The notes under the pieces: generated by a model
Database searches by the model: none
The model's input: only the letters and a program-made list of their open reading frames with translations
Told to the model about the DNA's origin: nothing
In this document: positions 6,693 through 13,178 of the stretch, piece after piece
How positions within the stretch are numbered: position 1 is the first letter of the stretch
How the letters are laid out: each line of letters begins with the position of its first letter
Translations under genes and position numbers: made by a program
Source of the DNA: an uncultured Eubacteriales bacterium
GTDB lineage: Bacteria; Bacillota; Clostridia; Monoglobales; Monoglobaceae
Assembly (NCBI GenBank): GCA_900552305.1
Contig: URZD01000022.1
Coordinates: 1 to 17,075, forward strand
Reading direction: 5' to 3'
DNA length: 17,075 bases

Positions 6693-7442
6693 GTGGCGGA
6701 TTACTTTTTCGGCGAAGGCTTTATGTTTTACCGCTTTAATTTTGAAAAGTACCATTACACGGATAACCGCGGCGGCTCGCCGTTCAATTATATCGCATAT
6801 ATGATTGAGGGCAGGAGCAAGCTGATTTCCGATTCCGATACGATAGAGGTCAAGCCGGGCGAGTGCTTTTATATTCCAAAGGGGCTGCCTTACGAGTCAC
6901 ATTGGTTTGGGGATAAAATCTCGTTTATTTCGTTAGGCTTTGCGGATATTCCGACCGCGGACGAAAAGCGGTTTATACTGCAAAATATTGAATGTGATGC
7001 GGAGACAACGGAAAAAATAAAAGCGATACCGACCGGAATACCCGTTTCCGCGGCAACCTTGAGCGGGTTTTATGACGTTCTCGCGCGGGTTTTGCCGATA
7101 ATGAAAAGCGTGCCGAAAAGCAAGGAGCTTAAACTGCTTGAAAGGGCGAAAAGGTACATGGAAAACAATCCGCAATGTAGCGCCGCACAGGTGTGCGAAA
7201 GCTGTTTTATAAGCAAGTCGTACCTGTACTACATTTTTAAAAGGAATATGAGGATGTCGCCCGGGGACTATCGGTATATGCAGCTGTGCCGCATGGCGGA
7301 AAAGATTTTGCTCACCACGGACAAAAAGGTGGAGGACGTTGCGGAGCTGATGGGTTTCAGCTCTGCGGCATATTTTAGAAAAACTCTGAAAAAATATGTG
7401 GGAAAAACGCCCAAGGAAATCCGAAAGGAAGGTATAATTTAG
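6693..7442 (+). CDS. AraC family transcriptional regulator with N-terminal cupin domain
   Basis: This is a 249-residue protein. The GTG start at 6693 is chosen because GCGGAGGTG lies about 8 bases upstream; the next in-frame ATG is 10 codons further and has no such site. The N-terminal part (about 30-85) has the cupin pattern of AraC sensing domains: IEGRSKLISDSDTIEVKPGE followed by CFYIPKGLPYESHW. The C-terminal part (about 148-246) holds the two helix-turn-helix motifs: SAAQVCESCFISKSYLYYIF, then VEDVAELMGFSSAAYFRKTL and the closing GKTPKEIRK. It is a cytoplasmic DNA-binding regulator of sugar or sugar-acid genes by family habit. The divergent dehydrogenase gene is the most likely target. 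No terminator is visible before the mobile cassette that begins 40 bases after its stop codon. Confidence 0.92.
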   Translation: MADYFFGEGFMFYRFNFEKYHYTDNRGGSPFNYIAYMIEGRSKLISDSDTIEVKPGECFYIPKGLPYESHWFGDKISFISLGFADIPTADEKRFILQNIECDAETTEKIKAIPTGIPVSAATLSGFYDVLARVLPIMKSVPKSKELKLLERAKRYMENNPQCSAAQVCESCFISKSYLYYIFKRNMRMSPGDYRYMQLCRMAEKILLTTDKKVEDVAELMGFSSAAYFRKTLKKYVGKTPKEIRKEGII

Positions 7443-7481
7443 GGTGTGAAATATATTTACGGTCAGACTTTTAAAAAATAA

Positions 7482-7510
7482 GGCTCTGTTAGCCCATTGT
7501 ATTGATTTTT
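7482..7510 (+). repeat. Left terminal inverted repeat of the cassette
   Basis: The 29 bases begin GGCTCTGTTAGCCCATTG and end in GATTTTT. They match the reverse complement of 8213-8241 at 28 of 29 positions. The mismatch is the ninth base (T here, C in the complement of the right end). Confidence 0.92.
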
Positions 7511-7548
7511 ATCCCTACATTCCAAAAAGTTTAGAATGTAGGGATAAA
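7508..7548. repeat. 15-bp perfect palindrome beside the left end
   Basis: Arms at 7508-7522 and 7534-7548 are perfectly complementary around an 11-base loop. The outer three bases belong to the terminal repeat. It lies just after the passenger gene stop codon. It has no T-run on either strand, so it is at best a weak terminator; it could block read-through from outside or serve as a transposase or structural site. Confidence 0.6.
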
Positions 7549-7555
7549 CCAAGTT

Positions 7556-7957
7556 TTATGGTTTTACCCATTCTCCTGTATCTTTGTTTTTTTGTAATAC
7601 AAGTTCATAATCACCATTTGCACGGTTAAAATAGATTTCAGTATCAGTTTCGGCTAATTCTAATTCAAACTCATGTTTTGCTCCAAATGAACTGTTTAAT
7701 CCGCCAAAAGTAGAATAAAATGTTAGATAGTGTGGTTTTGCTCCACCGCCATTATCTTCAAAGCCTCTGATAAATCCCATAGAAGATAGAACTGCAGTTT
7801 TAAAAGTCAATTTTGAGCCATCCTCTGAAACAGAATAGCCAATTAACACAACGTCTGTTCTTTTGGTAAATCCGTTACTAATCAGGTGACTTGCAATCAA
7901 CGATATTGCAAAAACTATTACTAATAATGCTGAAATTAAAATAGTTTTTTTCTTCAT
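7556..7957 (-). CDS. Passenger protein of unknown function, membrane-anchored or secreted
   Basis: This is a 133-residue protein. The start at 7957 is chosen because GGGAGG at 7965-7970 on the minus strand lies 7 bases upstream; an in-frame start six codons earlier lies across that site. The N-terminus is MKKK followed by a hydrophobic segment (about residues 5-25, TILISALLVIVFAISLIAS), so the rest should be outside the cell. The remainder, about 100 residues, looks like a compact beta-rich domain: TDVVLIGYSVSEDGSKLTFK, a glycine-rich loop FEDNGGGAKPHYLTFYST, FELELAETDTEIYF and a polar tail. I do not recognise a named family. It is the only intact gene in the mobile cassette, has its own promoter, and has A+T-rich codon use unlike its neighbours, which shows horizontal arrival. 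Confidence 0.82.
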   Translation of the reverse strand: MKKKTILISALLVIVFAISLIASHLISNGFTKRTDVVLIGYSVSEDGSKLTFKTAVLSSMGFIRGFEDNGGGAKPHYLTFYSTFGGLNSSFGAKHEFELELAETDTEIYFNRANGDYELVLQKNKDTGEWVKP

Positions 7958-8017
7958 TGTAATTCCTCCCTTCAAATAAATGGGATTGTTTCTTTTATAT
8001 CTGCTCTTGTTAATTCT

Positions 8018-8046
8018 ATTATACTTGAAAAACCGGTATAAAGCAA
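8018..8046 (-). promoter_or_regulatory. Promoter of the passenger gene
   Basis: On the minus strand, TTGCTT (8041-8046), a 17-base spacer and a perfect TATAAT (8018-8023) precede the passenger gene by about 60 bases. The promoter lies inside the cassette, so the gene can be expressed wherever it lands. The -10 overlaps the end of the transposase-like remnant. Confidence 0.6.
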
Positions 8047-8177
8047 GTCTTTGGAGCTAAACTTTGTGTTTTTTCTCCCCAATTAAACCAATACATATAG
8101 TTAGCAAGGTATTTTGTTGCAATAGCAGTACACTCATTTTTATCATATCTAAAGGTAATAAAATAAACCGAGGTCAT
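8019..8177 (-). pseudogene. Possible transposase C-terminal remnant
   Basis: A 52-codon frame contains ECTAIATKYLANYMYWFNW. The TKYLxNYxxWF pattern resembles, from memory, the C-terminus of ISXO2/IS1595-like transposases. The frame has no ribosome binding site, a TAA immediately before its first ATG, and no catalytic residues. Its orientation is the same as the passenger gene, and it lies between the right end and that gene. This is where the tail of a deleted transposase would remain in an IS that carried the passenger downstream. The rest of 7976-8212 is A+T-rich and shows nothing else. Confidence 0.45.
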
Positions 8178-8212
8178 TTATGTATACATATGATATTTTT
8201 TATGTCTGTTTC

Positions 8213-8241
8213 AAAAATCAATACAATGGGCTGACAGAGCC
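8213..8241 (-). repeat. Right terminal inverted repeat of the cassette
   Basis: The 29 bases end in GACAGAGCC and are the reverse complement of the left end except for one base. They are followed at once by the second copy of the 8-bp duplication AAAAATAA (8242-8249). Confidence 0.92.
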
Positions 8242-8255
8242 AAAAATAAACGCAG

Positions 8256-8299
8256 AAAAAGACAAAGGACAGCGGCAAGTGCATTTGCCGCTGTCCTTT
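8256..8299 (-). terminator. Terminator of the eda-kdgK operon
   Basis: Perfect 15-bp arms at 8264-8278 and 8285-8299 enclose a 6-base loop. On the minus strand the stem is followed by TGTCTTTTTC, a T-rich tail suited to intrinsic termination 26 bases after the kdgK stop codon. On the plus strand it ends in CCTTTTG, so it may also work weakly in that direction. Confidence 0.82.
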
Positions 8300-8325
8300 T
8301 GTATTTGGTGTATATTTGTATATTG

Positions 8326-9357
8326 CTATCTCTGAACTCTGCCCGAGCCGTCGCCGCCCATAAGGTTTTCAACCTCTTTAACGGTTACAAGATTCATGTC
8401 GCCCTCGATAGTGTGCTTCAGGCAGGACGCCGCAACGGCGAACTCGATAGCCTTCTGACCGTCAAAACCCTGCAGCATGGAGTAGATAAGACCGCCGCCG
8501 AAGCTGTCGCCGCCGCCTACGCGGTCAACTATCATCATGTGATATTTCTTTGACTTAAAGAAGGAGTCAGCCTTTACGTCATAAAGGAGCGCCGACCAGT
8601 CGTTCTCCGATGCGGAAATGCTCTCGCGGAGCGTGATTGCAACGTGAGAAAATCCGAAACGGTCAACAAGCTGACGTGCAACGTCCTTGTAACCCTCGTC
8701 GCTGATTTTGCCGCCTGTTACATCAGTGTTTTCCGCGTGGATGCCGAATACCTTTTCCGCGTCCTCCTCGTTTGCAATGCAGACGTCAACGTATTTCATC
8801 AGCTCGCCCATAACCTTGCCCGCTTTTTCGCTCGTCCAAAGTTTTTTTCTGAAGTTGAGGTCGCAGCTTATTGTAACATTCTTTGCCTTTGCTGCCTTGC
8901 AGGCTTCCAGACAAATTTCGGCAATGCCGTCGCCGAGCGCGGGGGTTATGCCGGTAAAGTGGAACCAGTCCGCGCCGTCAAAGATTTCGTCCCAGTTGAA
9001 GTCGGACTTATCCGCGGTCGCGATTGAGGAATGAGCGCGGTCATAAACCACGTTTGACGGTCTTTGTGACGCGCCCTTTTCGCAGTAGTAAATACCGACT
9101 CTTTCGCCGCCGCGCGCGATGCGCTTTGTGCATACGTTGTGCTTTCTCAGCTCTGCAATGCACGCGTCACCGATTGGGTTCTCGGGGAGCTTTGTAACAA
9201 AGCAAGCGTTAAGACCGTAGTTTGCGCAGCTTACCGCAACATTGGCTTCGCCGCCGCCGAAGGTAGCCTCCAATCCTCTCATCTGTATAAAACGCTCGTG
9301 ATTGTAGGTCTGCAATCTGAGCATGATTTCGCCGAATGTAACAACCTTTTTTGCCAT
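8326..9357 (-). CDS. kdgK: 2-dehydro-3-deoxygluconokinase (PfkB family)
   Basis: The enzyme phosphorylates 2-keto-3-deoxygluconate (KDG) with ATP to KDPG, the substrate of the aldolase encoded just upstream. At 343 residues it has normal length. The N-terminus reads VTFGEIMLRLQTYNHERFIQ followed by TFGGGEANVAVSCANYGLNA, the sugar-binding pattern of KdgK. TGITPALGDG and SCDLNFRKKLW follow, and near the C-terminus DRVGGGDSFGGGLIYS holds the anion hole and catalytic base D284. The GGGD form replaces the commoner GAGD but is usual in KDG kinases of Firmicutes. AAGGAG precedes the ATG by about 11 bases. It is second in an operon with the aldolase gene, separated by 146 bases without an evident promoter, and ends at a strong terminator. 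Confidence 0.92.
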   Translation of the reverse strand: MAKKVVTFGEIMLRLQTYNHERFIQMRGLEATFGGGEANVAVSCANYGLNACFVTKLPENPIGDACIAELRKHNVCTKRIARGGERVGIYYCEKGASQRPSNVVYDRAHSSIATADKSDFNWDEIFDGADWFHFTGITPALGDGIAEICLEACKAAKAKNVTISCDLNFRKKLWTSEKAGKVMGELMKYVDVCIANEEDAEKVFGIHAENTDVTGGKISDEGYKDVARQLVDRFGFSHVAITLRESISASENDWSALLYDVKADSFFKSKKYHMMIVDRVGGGDSFGGGLIYSMLQGFDGQKAIEFAVAASCLKHTIEGDMNLVTVKEVENLMGGDGSGRVQR

Positions 9358-9503
9358 TTTTATCAGTCTCCTTAAAAGAATTTATTTTTGCCCGATGGGG
9401 TAGATGAACGCCCAAGTCGTGTTTATGGCAGTTATGCCCGCCGCTTGCCCGCGCAGCGAGGTAAACCCGCTTGTGCTGCGGAAATTGCGGCTTTAAAAGA
9501 CAT

Positions 9504-10148
9504 TTATTTTGCGCGAGCCGCCTTGATATTTGCAACGAATTTCTTTGCGGTTTCGGTAATCGCCGCGTAGTCGCCTGTCTTTGCGCCGGCTGTAAGTGCG
9601 CCGCCCGCTCCGACCGCAACTGCGCCCGCCTTTATCCATTCGCCTACGTTGTCAACCGAAACGCCGCCTGTCGGCATCATTCTTGCCTGAGGTACGGGGC
9701 CGTTTATTGCTTTGATGATTTTCGGACCGAACGCCTCGCCGGGGAATATTTTGATTATGTCCGCGCCCGCCTCCATAGCGGTGACAACTTCTTTGATTGT
9801 CATGCAGCCGGGCATATACGGAACTCTGTATCGGTTACAGAGCTTTGCCGTCTTTTCGTCAAAATAGGGACTTACTATGTACTGTGCGCCCGCGAGGATT
9901 GCGATTCTTGCGGTTTCGCTGTCCATAACCGTACCCGCGCCGAGGATAATCTGATCCTCTGTATACATATCGGCAAGCTCGGCAATTACGCGGTCTGCGT
10001 GGGGAACGGTAAATGTCATCTCGATCGCGGGGACTCCGCCGTCAATGCACGCGTCGGTGATTTTCCGCGCCTGTTCCGCACTTTCCGCACGAACTACGGC
10101 AACTATGCCGGCATCCGTAATTTTTCTTATAACTTCTTCTTTAACCAT
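9504..10148 (-). CDS. eda: KHG/KDPG aldolase
   Basis: The enzyme splits 2-keto-3-deoxy-6-phosphogluconate into pyruvate and glyceraldehyde-3-phosphate by a class I Schiff-base mechanism. At 214 residues it has the usual length of the family's trimeric TIM barrel. The catalytic Glu lies in AIEMTFTVP (E43), the phosphate and substrate loop in LGAGTVMD, and the Schiff-base lysine in DIIKIFPGE (K133). The C-terminal phosphate site is MPTGGVSVDNV. The position of E. coli R49 is Thr, as in other Firmicute versions. AGGAGG precedes the ATG by 7-8 bases. It is the first gene of the eda-kdgK operon, with a near-consensus promoter upstream. With KDG kinase it completes the lower uronate pathway. Confidence 0.95.
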   Translation of the reverse strand: MVKEEVIRKITDAGIVAVVRAESAEQARKITDACIDGGVPAIEMTFTVPHADRVIAELADMYTEDQIILGAGTVMDSETARIAILAGAQYIVSPYFDEKTAKLCNRYRVPYMPGCMTIKEVVTAMEAGADIIKIFPGEAFGPKIIKAINGPVPQARMMPTGGVSVDNVGEWIKAGAVAVGAGGALTAGAKTGDYAAITETAKKFVANIKAARAK

Positions 10149-10193
10149 TGTGTCTGCCTCCTGATTAAAATAAAATCATATTTATATATTTTT

Positions 10194-10222
10194 AGTATAA
10201 TGTAACTTTTTTGCATTGTCAA
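10194..10222 (-). promoter_or_regulatory. Promoter of the eda-kdgK operon
   Basis: On the minus strand, TTGACA (10217-10222), a 17-base spacer and TATACT (10194-10199) precede eda by about 45 bases. A 12-base motif (10228-10239) that also occurs upstream of the ABC operon lies 5 bases upstream of the -35, where an activator contacting sigma would bind. Confidence 0.8.
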
Positions 10223-10239
10223 TAGGCTTTTTAACTTTA

Positions 10240-10434
10240 AATATGGCAAATCTCACCACATCAAGGGCGAAAAAACACGCTGCTCTATATACCGTACCAT
10301 ACCCGCCGCGCGCAATATCTGCGCCGTATAATGCCACGCGCCCGCGACACACAACATCTGTGCAACATCGTGTACCGCACCCGCCGTACCTCACACGGCG
10401 CGTTCTGCATTGCGCGGCATATCGTGCCGCCCTA
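10240..10434. other. G+C-rich intergenic stretch with several short palindromes
   Basis: Between the transmembrane regulator's stop codon and the eda promoter lie about 195 bases with no credible gene. Three small perfect hairpins are visible: 10310-10324 (GCGCA/TGCGC), 10382-10400 (CGCCGT/ACGGCG) and 10414-10430 (GCGGCA/TGCCGC), with loops of 5-7 bases. None has a T-run on the minus strand, so no standard terminator for the regulator gene is seen. They may act as mRNA 3'-end structures. Confidence 0.5.
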
Positions 10435-12771
10435 CTAACCGCCGTGGGATTCGTTAAGCCTGTATTCCTTTGCGGAAATTCCCGTTATACGCTTGAAGGT
10501 GCGCGAGAATGAGTTGTAGCTCATAAACCCGACCTTCTGACACACGGCCTGAATTGACAGGTCGGTATTTTTAAGCAGCTCCTTTGCCTTCTCTATGCGC
10601 AGCTCCGAAAGATAGGTCTGAAAACCCGTGTTGTAGGTCTCGGCAAAGGTTTTGCTTATATACGAGCCGGAAACGCGGAAAACCTCCGCGAGCGAGTCGA
10701 GCGAGATGTCATTGTAATAGTACAGGTCGATGTACTCCTTTACCCGCTGCGCAACGGAGCGCTCCTCCGCAGGGCGGCACGCGGAGCTGATTTCGGTCAG
10801 CTTTGACGTCAGAAAGCCTTGCAGCTCGTCAAGTGTGGAGTAGTCAAACAGATTGTCAAGCTGCTTATAGATAATATTGAAGTCGTAGCCCGCTGCGCTC
10901 GGCCGCAGCGCTTTTTCAACGGTTTTAAACAGCATAAGCGTGTCCTTCATAATGATGTCCGGGTCGGCGCTCTTAACGAGTCCGACAAACAAGTCGATTT
11001 CGGAAAGGAGCTTTGCCGAGTCCTTTGCAGGCAGCGCGTGCGCGATATTGCTTATGCAGCCGTCAATCCCCTGCGTCTGCCTGTCGTTCGCATAGTAGTG
11101 CGTATACGGACATATTATCAGCGATTCACAGCCGAGCGCAAAGCGGTGACGCTTTTCCGAAAGCGTTTGCAGAAACGCGGAGTGAACATCGTCAAGAGAT
11201 GAAACCGCGGAGCTTATGCAGGCGGAAACGGTCACGCCGTAGCTGTCGCGAAGGTCGTCGTTCACGCGGCGGTGAAACAGCGAAATGCTGCTTAAAACCA
11301 GCGGTTTGTCGGTGTTCAGGATAAACACATATTGGTTTTTATTCCGATATATACCTGTTGAATTTAGCGTCTGGGATAGTGTATAATATAAGTCATCAAA
11401 AATTTTACCTTGCAGTATTCCGAAGTCTTTGGGAGAGTTTTCCGAAAGGATTTCGGTGTAGCGGTCAAGTTCATAGAGGATGACATAAAAATACTTTTCG
11501 TTAAAGATTACGCCGCACTTTGCAAGAGCCACGGAGGGGTCGGGAGAGGACTCCGAACGGCTGTTTTCGATAATTTCGAGAACGGTTATATCGCGTATTT
11601 TTGCGACGTTTTCGCGAATGAATTTGTTTTTGTCGTCAAGCTCGTTTTCAAGAGTGCTGATATGCGAGCTTATGATTTGTATTTCGTCATTCTTTTTGCC
11701 GAAGTTGAGGTTTGGCATATCGTCTATGTTCAGACTGAGGTTGGCTATGATTCTCTGCAGCGGTTTATAGATATAGAAGGTGATAAACCATGTTGAAAAC
11801 AGGCAGAACATAACAAGCAGAATAATTACCGTAACATACCAAAGATAAACCGAGTGCTTTTGGTGCGCCGCGTAGCTGTTATTGTATAAGGTAACAAAAT
11901 ACCAGTCCGGAACAATTCCCGACCGTTGTACATAGACGGCGTATTTTTCGCCGTCAACCGTGCGGAGCTTATCGGTGTTTTTGCCGCTGATGCGTTCATC
12001 GGCGATTTTGCGGATTGCGTCGGAGTTGTATTTGAGCCGCGAGCTGCATATTACGGAGTCCGAGCTGTCGCTGAAAATGACCGAGAGATAGTTGGATTTA
12101 ATCTGCGAATAGCCGAGCTGCTCCGCAAGATAGCGCACCTTGACATTGACGATTACGATTCCCGAATTAAAGGAGCTGTCAGACATGACGAGCGGCACGG
12201 CAAAGGAAACGACCTGAGCCTTATTGACAGTGTGAACATTGCTGATATAGGGAACCATGAACTGATAGTTTTCCTTCGCGTTTTTCAGCGTGTCGGAAAT
12301 AAAGCCCCAGTGGTCACATTCGCTCGGCAGAGAAACGGACGCGGAGGAGTCTATGACCGTGTTGTGTGAGTTGAGTACCCAAACGCTTTGGATAAAATCG
12401 TAGTTGCTTACATAGTCCTTGAAAAAAATCATCCAGTCATAAAACTGCATGGTGTATCTGTTCTGTACGTTCCAGTCGTTGAAGTTAAAGATGTTTACGC
12501 TGTCCGAAACCGAGGCTATGGAGCGCACTGTGCGGAAAATATCGTTGACCGAGCTGTCAACCGTACCCGAAACAGTGTGCAGCTGATTTTGGGAAAAGCT
12601 GTCGGTGTTCGCATTTATTACCTGATTGATTTTGGTGACCGATATGCTTGACAGAATAATAACGCAAAAGAGGATAACGGAAAAGTTGCCTATGATAAAA
12701 CGCATCAGGAGAATGTTTTTTGTACTGAAACGCATAAACTTGATGTCTTTGAAGAAATTTTTGATTTTCAT
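10435..12771 (-). CDS. Transmembrane sensor with C-terminal AraC DNA-binding domain (YesN-like)
   Basis: This is a 778-residue protein. The first membrane helix is at about residues 20-46 (after KNILLMRF), an extracellular domain of about 260 residues follows (Cache-like in size and pattern; inference), and the second helix is at about 306-335 (YLWYVTVIILLVMFCLFSTW). After IYKPLQRIIANL, a HAMP-like stretch, there is a cytoplasmic middle region. The C-terminus (about 680-775) is a clear AraC domain: LDSLAEVFRVSGSYISKTF, then LSIQAVCQKVGFMSYNSFSR and GISAKEYR. Such one-component membrane regulators usually lie beside and activate LplB-YtcP-type sugar transporter operons, which is the divergent neighbour here. 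GAGGG lies 9 bases before the ATG, and a good promoter lies about 45 bases upstream. The likely signal is an extracellular uronate oligosaccharide. Confidence 0.9.
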   Translation of the reverse strand: MKIKNFFKDIKFMRFSTKNILLMRFIIGNFSVILFCVIILSSISVTKINQVINANTDSFSQNQLHTVSGTVDSSVNDIFRTVRSIASVSDSVNIFNFNDWNVQNRYTMQFYDWMIFFKDYVSNYDFIQSVWVLNSHNTVIDSSASVSLPSECDHWGFISDTLKNAKENYQFMVPYISNVHTVNKAQVVSFAVPLVMSDSSFNSGIVIVNVKVRYLAEQLGYSQIKSNYLSVIFSDSSDSVICSSRLKYNSDAIRKIADERISGKNTDKLRTVDGEKYAVYVQRSGIVPDWYFVTLYNNSYAAHQKHSVYLWYVTVIILLVMFCLFSTWFITFYIYKPLQRIIANLSLNIDDMPNLNFGKKNDEIQIISSHISTLENELDDKNKFIRENVAKIRDITVLEIIENSRSESSPDPSVALAKCGVIFNEKYFYVILYELDRYTEILSENSPKDFGILQGKIFDDLYYTLSQTLNSTGIYRNKNQYVFILNTDKPLVLSSISLFHRRVNDDLRDSYGVTVSACISSAVSSLDDVHSAFLQTLSEKRHRFALGCESLIICPYTHYYANDRQTQGIDGCISNIAHALPAKDSAKLLSEIDLFVGLVKSADPDIIMKDTLMLFKTVEKALRPSAAGYDFNIIYKQLDNLFDYSTLDELQGFLTSKLTEISSACRPAEERSVAQRVKEYIDLYYYNDISLDSLAEVFRVSGSYISKTFAETYNTGFQTYLSELRIEKAKELLKNTDLSIQAVCQKVGFMSYNSFSRTFKRITGISAKEYRLNESHGG

Positions 12772-12814
12772 AATCCAAAGCCCTCTTTTGTGTATTTGTC
12801 ATTTGCTTTTGAAA

Positions 12815-12843
12815 ATGATAACACAAAAACGGCACTCTGTCAA
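12815..12843 (-). promoter_or_regulatory. Promoter of the transmembrane AraC sensor gene
   Basis: On the minus strand, TTGACA (12838-12843) is followed by a 17-base spacer and TATCAT (12815-12820), 11 of 12 consensus bases. The expected leader is about 35 bases. Confidence 0.78.
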
Positions 12844-12883
12844 GGAAAAGCGCAAAAAGAGATAAAAGAAAAAAGGCGAAAAC

Positions 12884-12908
12884 AGTGCATTTTTTTAACT
12901 TTAGTGCA
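12884..12908 (+). promoter_or_regulatory. Direct repeat AGTGCA, candidate activator site
   Basis: AGTGCA at 12884-12889 and 12903-12908, each followed by a T-run, lie 19 bp apart. They are roughly 80-100 bases upstream of both the sensor and the ABC operon transcription starts. This position suits an AraC-type activator working on the divergent pair. The repeat is short and A+T-rich, so chance is possible. Confidence 0.35.
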
Positions 12909-12953
12909 ATTTTTGTTATAGCAAGAAGTGAGTGGTTTTGCCAAAAGTGGGTA

Positions 12954-12982
12954 TTGAAAAAGGGTTTTCGGGGGTGTAGAAT
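12954..12982 (+). promoter_or_regulatory. Promoter of the ABC transporter operon
   Basis: TTGAAA at 12954-12959, a 17-base spacer and TAGAAT at 12977-12982 match 10 of 12 consensus bases. Transcription would start near 12989, leaving a leader of about 190 bases before the first permease gene. Confidence 0.68.
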
Positions 12983-13178
12983 GATTTACACAAGGATGGG
13001 ACGGGTATACCATCCGTGAGGATAAACGCACCCGCATCTCGGCGAAAAAACGGTTTGCGGTTTATAATGCGGGACGGAATTTGCGGTACCGATTTTTTAA
13101 AGCGGTAAGAAATGATGTCGGCAGAGGCGAAACGGAGCTTTTGTTCTACATAAAAATTAAAAAGGCAGGAGAGAAAAA

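Larger units (their letters stand above)
7474..8249. mobile_element. Non-autonomous mobile cassette with passenger gene (760 bp plus 8-bp target duplications)
   Basis: The element spans 7482-8241. Its ends are 29-bp inverted repeats (7482-7510 and 8213-8241) with a single mismatch, starting GGCTCTGT at both tips. It is flanked by a perfect 8-bp direct repeat, AAAAATAA (7474-7481 and 8242-8249), the signature of transposition. The interior is much richer in A+T than the flanks. It contains no intact transposase, only one passenger gene on the minus strand and a short frame that looks like a transposase tail. Tip sequence and an 8-bp duplication fit IS1595-type elements, some of which carry passenger genes; IS6-type ends are also similar. 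This makes it a mobile insertion cassette that would need a transposase supplied in trans. Confidence 0.88.
12772..13178. other. Divergent control region between the sensor gene and the ABC operon
   Basis: The 407-base gap holds no credible gene. From left to right it contains the minus-strand promoter (12815-12843), an A+T-rich stretch with a direct repeat (12884-12908) and the 12-base motif shared with the eda promoter (12892-12903), the plus-strand promoter (12954-12982), and a leader of about 190 bases. The leader has small inverted repeats: GGATGG/CCATCC (12994-13015), CCCGCAT/ATGCGGG (13031-13073) and the palindrome CGGTACCG (about 13084-13091). No known riboswitch is recognised. Confidence 0.65.

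Noticed and set aside
7474..8249. Firm assignment of the cassette to the IS6 (IS26-like) family
   Set aside because: The GGCTCTGT tips and 8-bp duplication also fit IS1595-type elements, and the possible transposase tail points to the latter. Without an intact transposase the family remains open.
9358..9503. Separate promoter or repeat element between eda and kdgK
   Set aside because: The 146 bases contain some short G+C-rich inverted pieces but no convincing -35/-10 pair on the minus strand and no repeat found elsewhere in the window.
9471..10205. Open frame of about 244 codons on the plus strand
   Set aside because: It lies antisense to eda, which has intact catalytic residues, a good ribosome binding site and a promoter. 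The plus frame is Cys/Arg-rich nonsense.
10216..10512. Possible plus-strand small gene in the G+C-rich gap
   Set aside because: It has no ribosome binding site, a low-complexity His/Pro/Arg-rich translation, and overlaps the end of the sensor gene.
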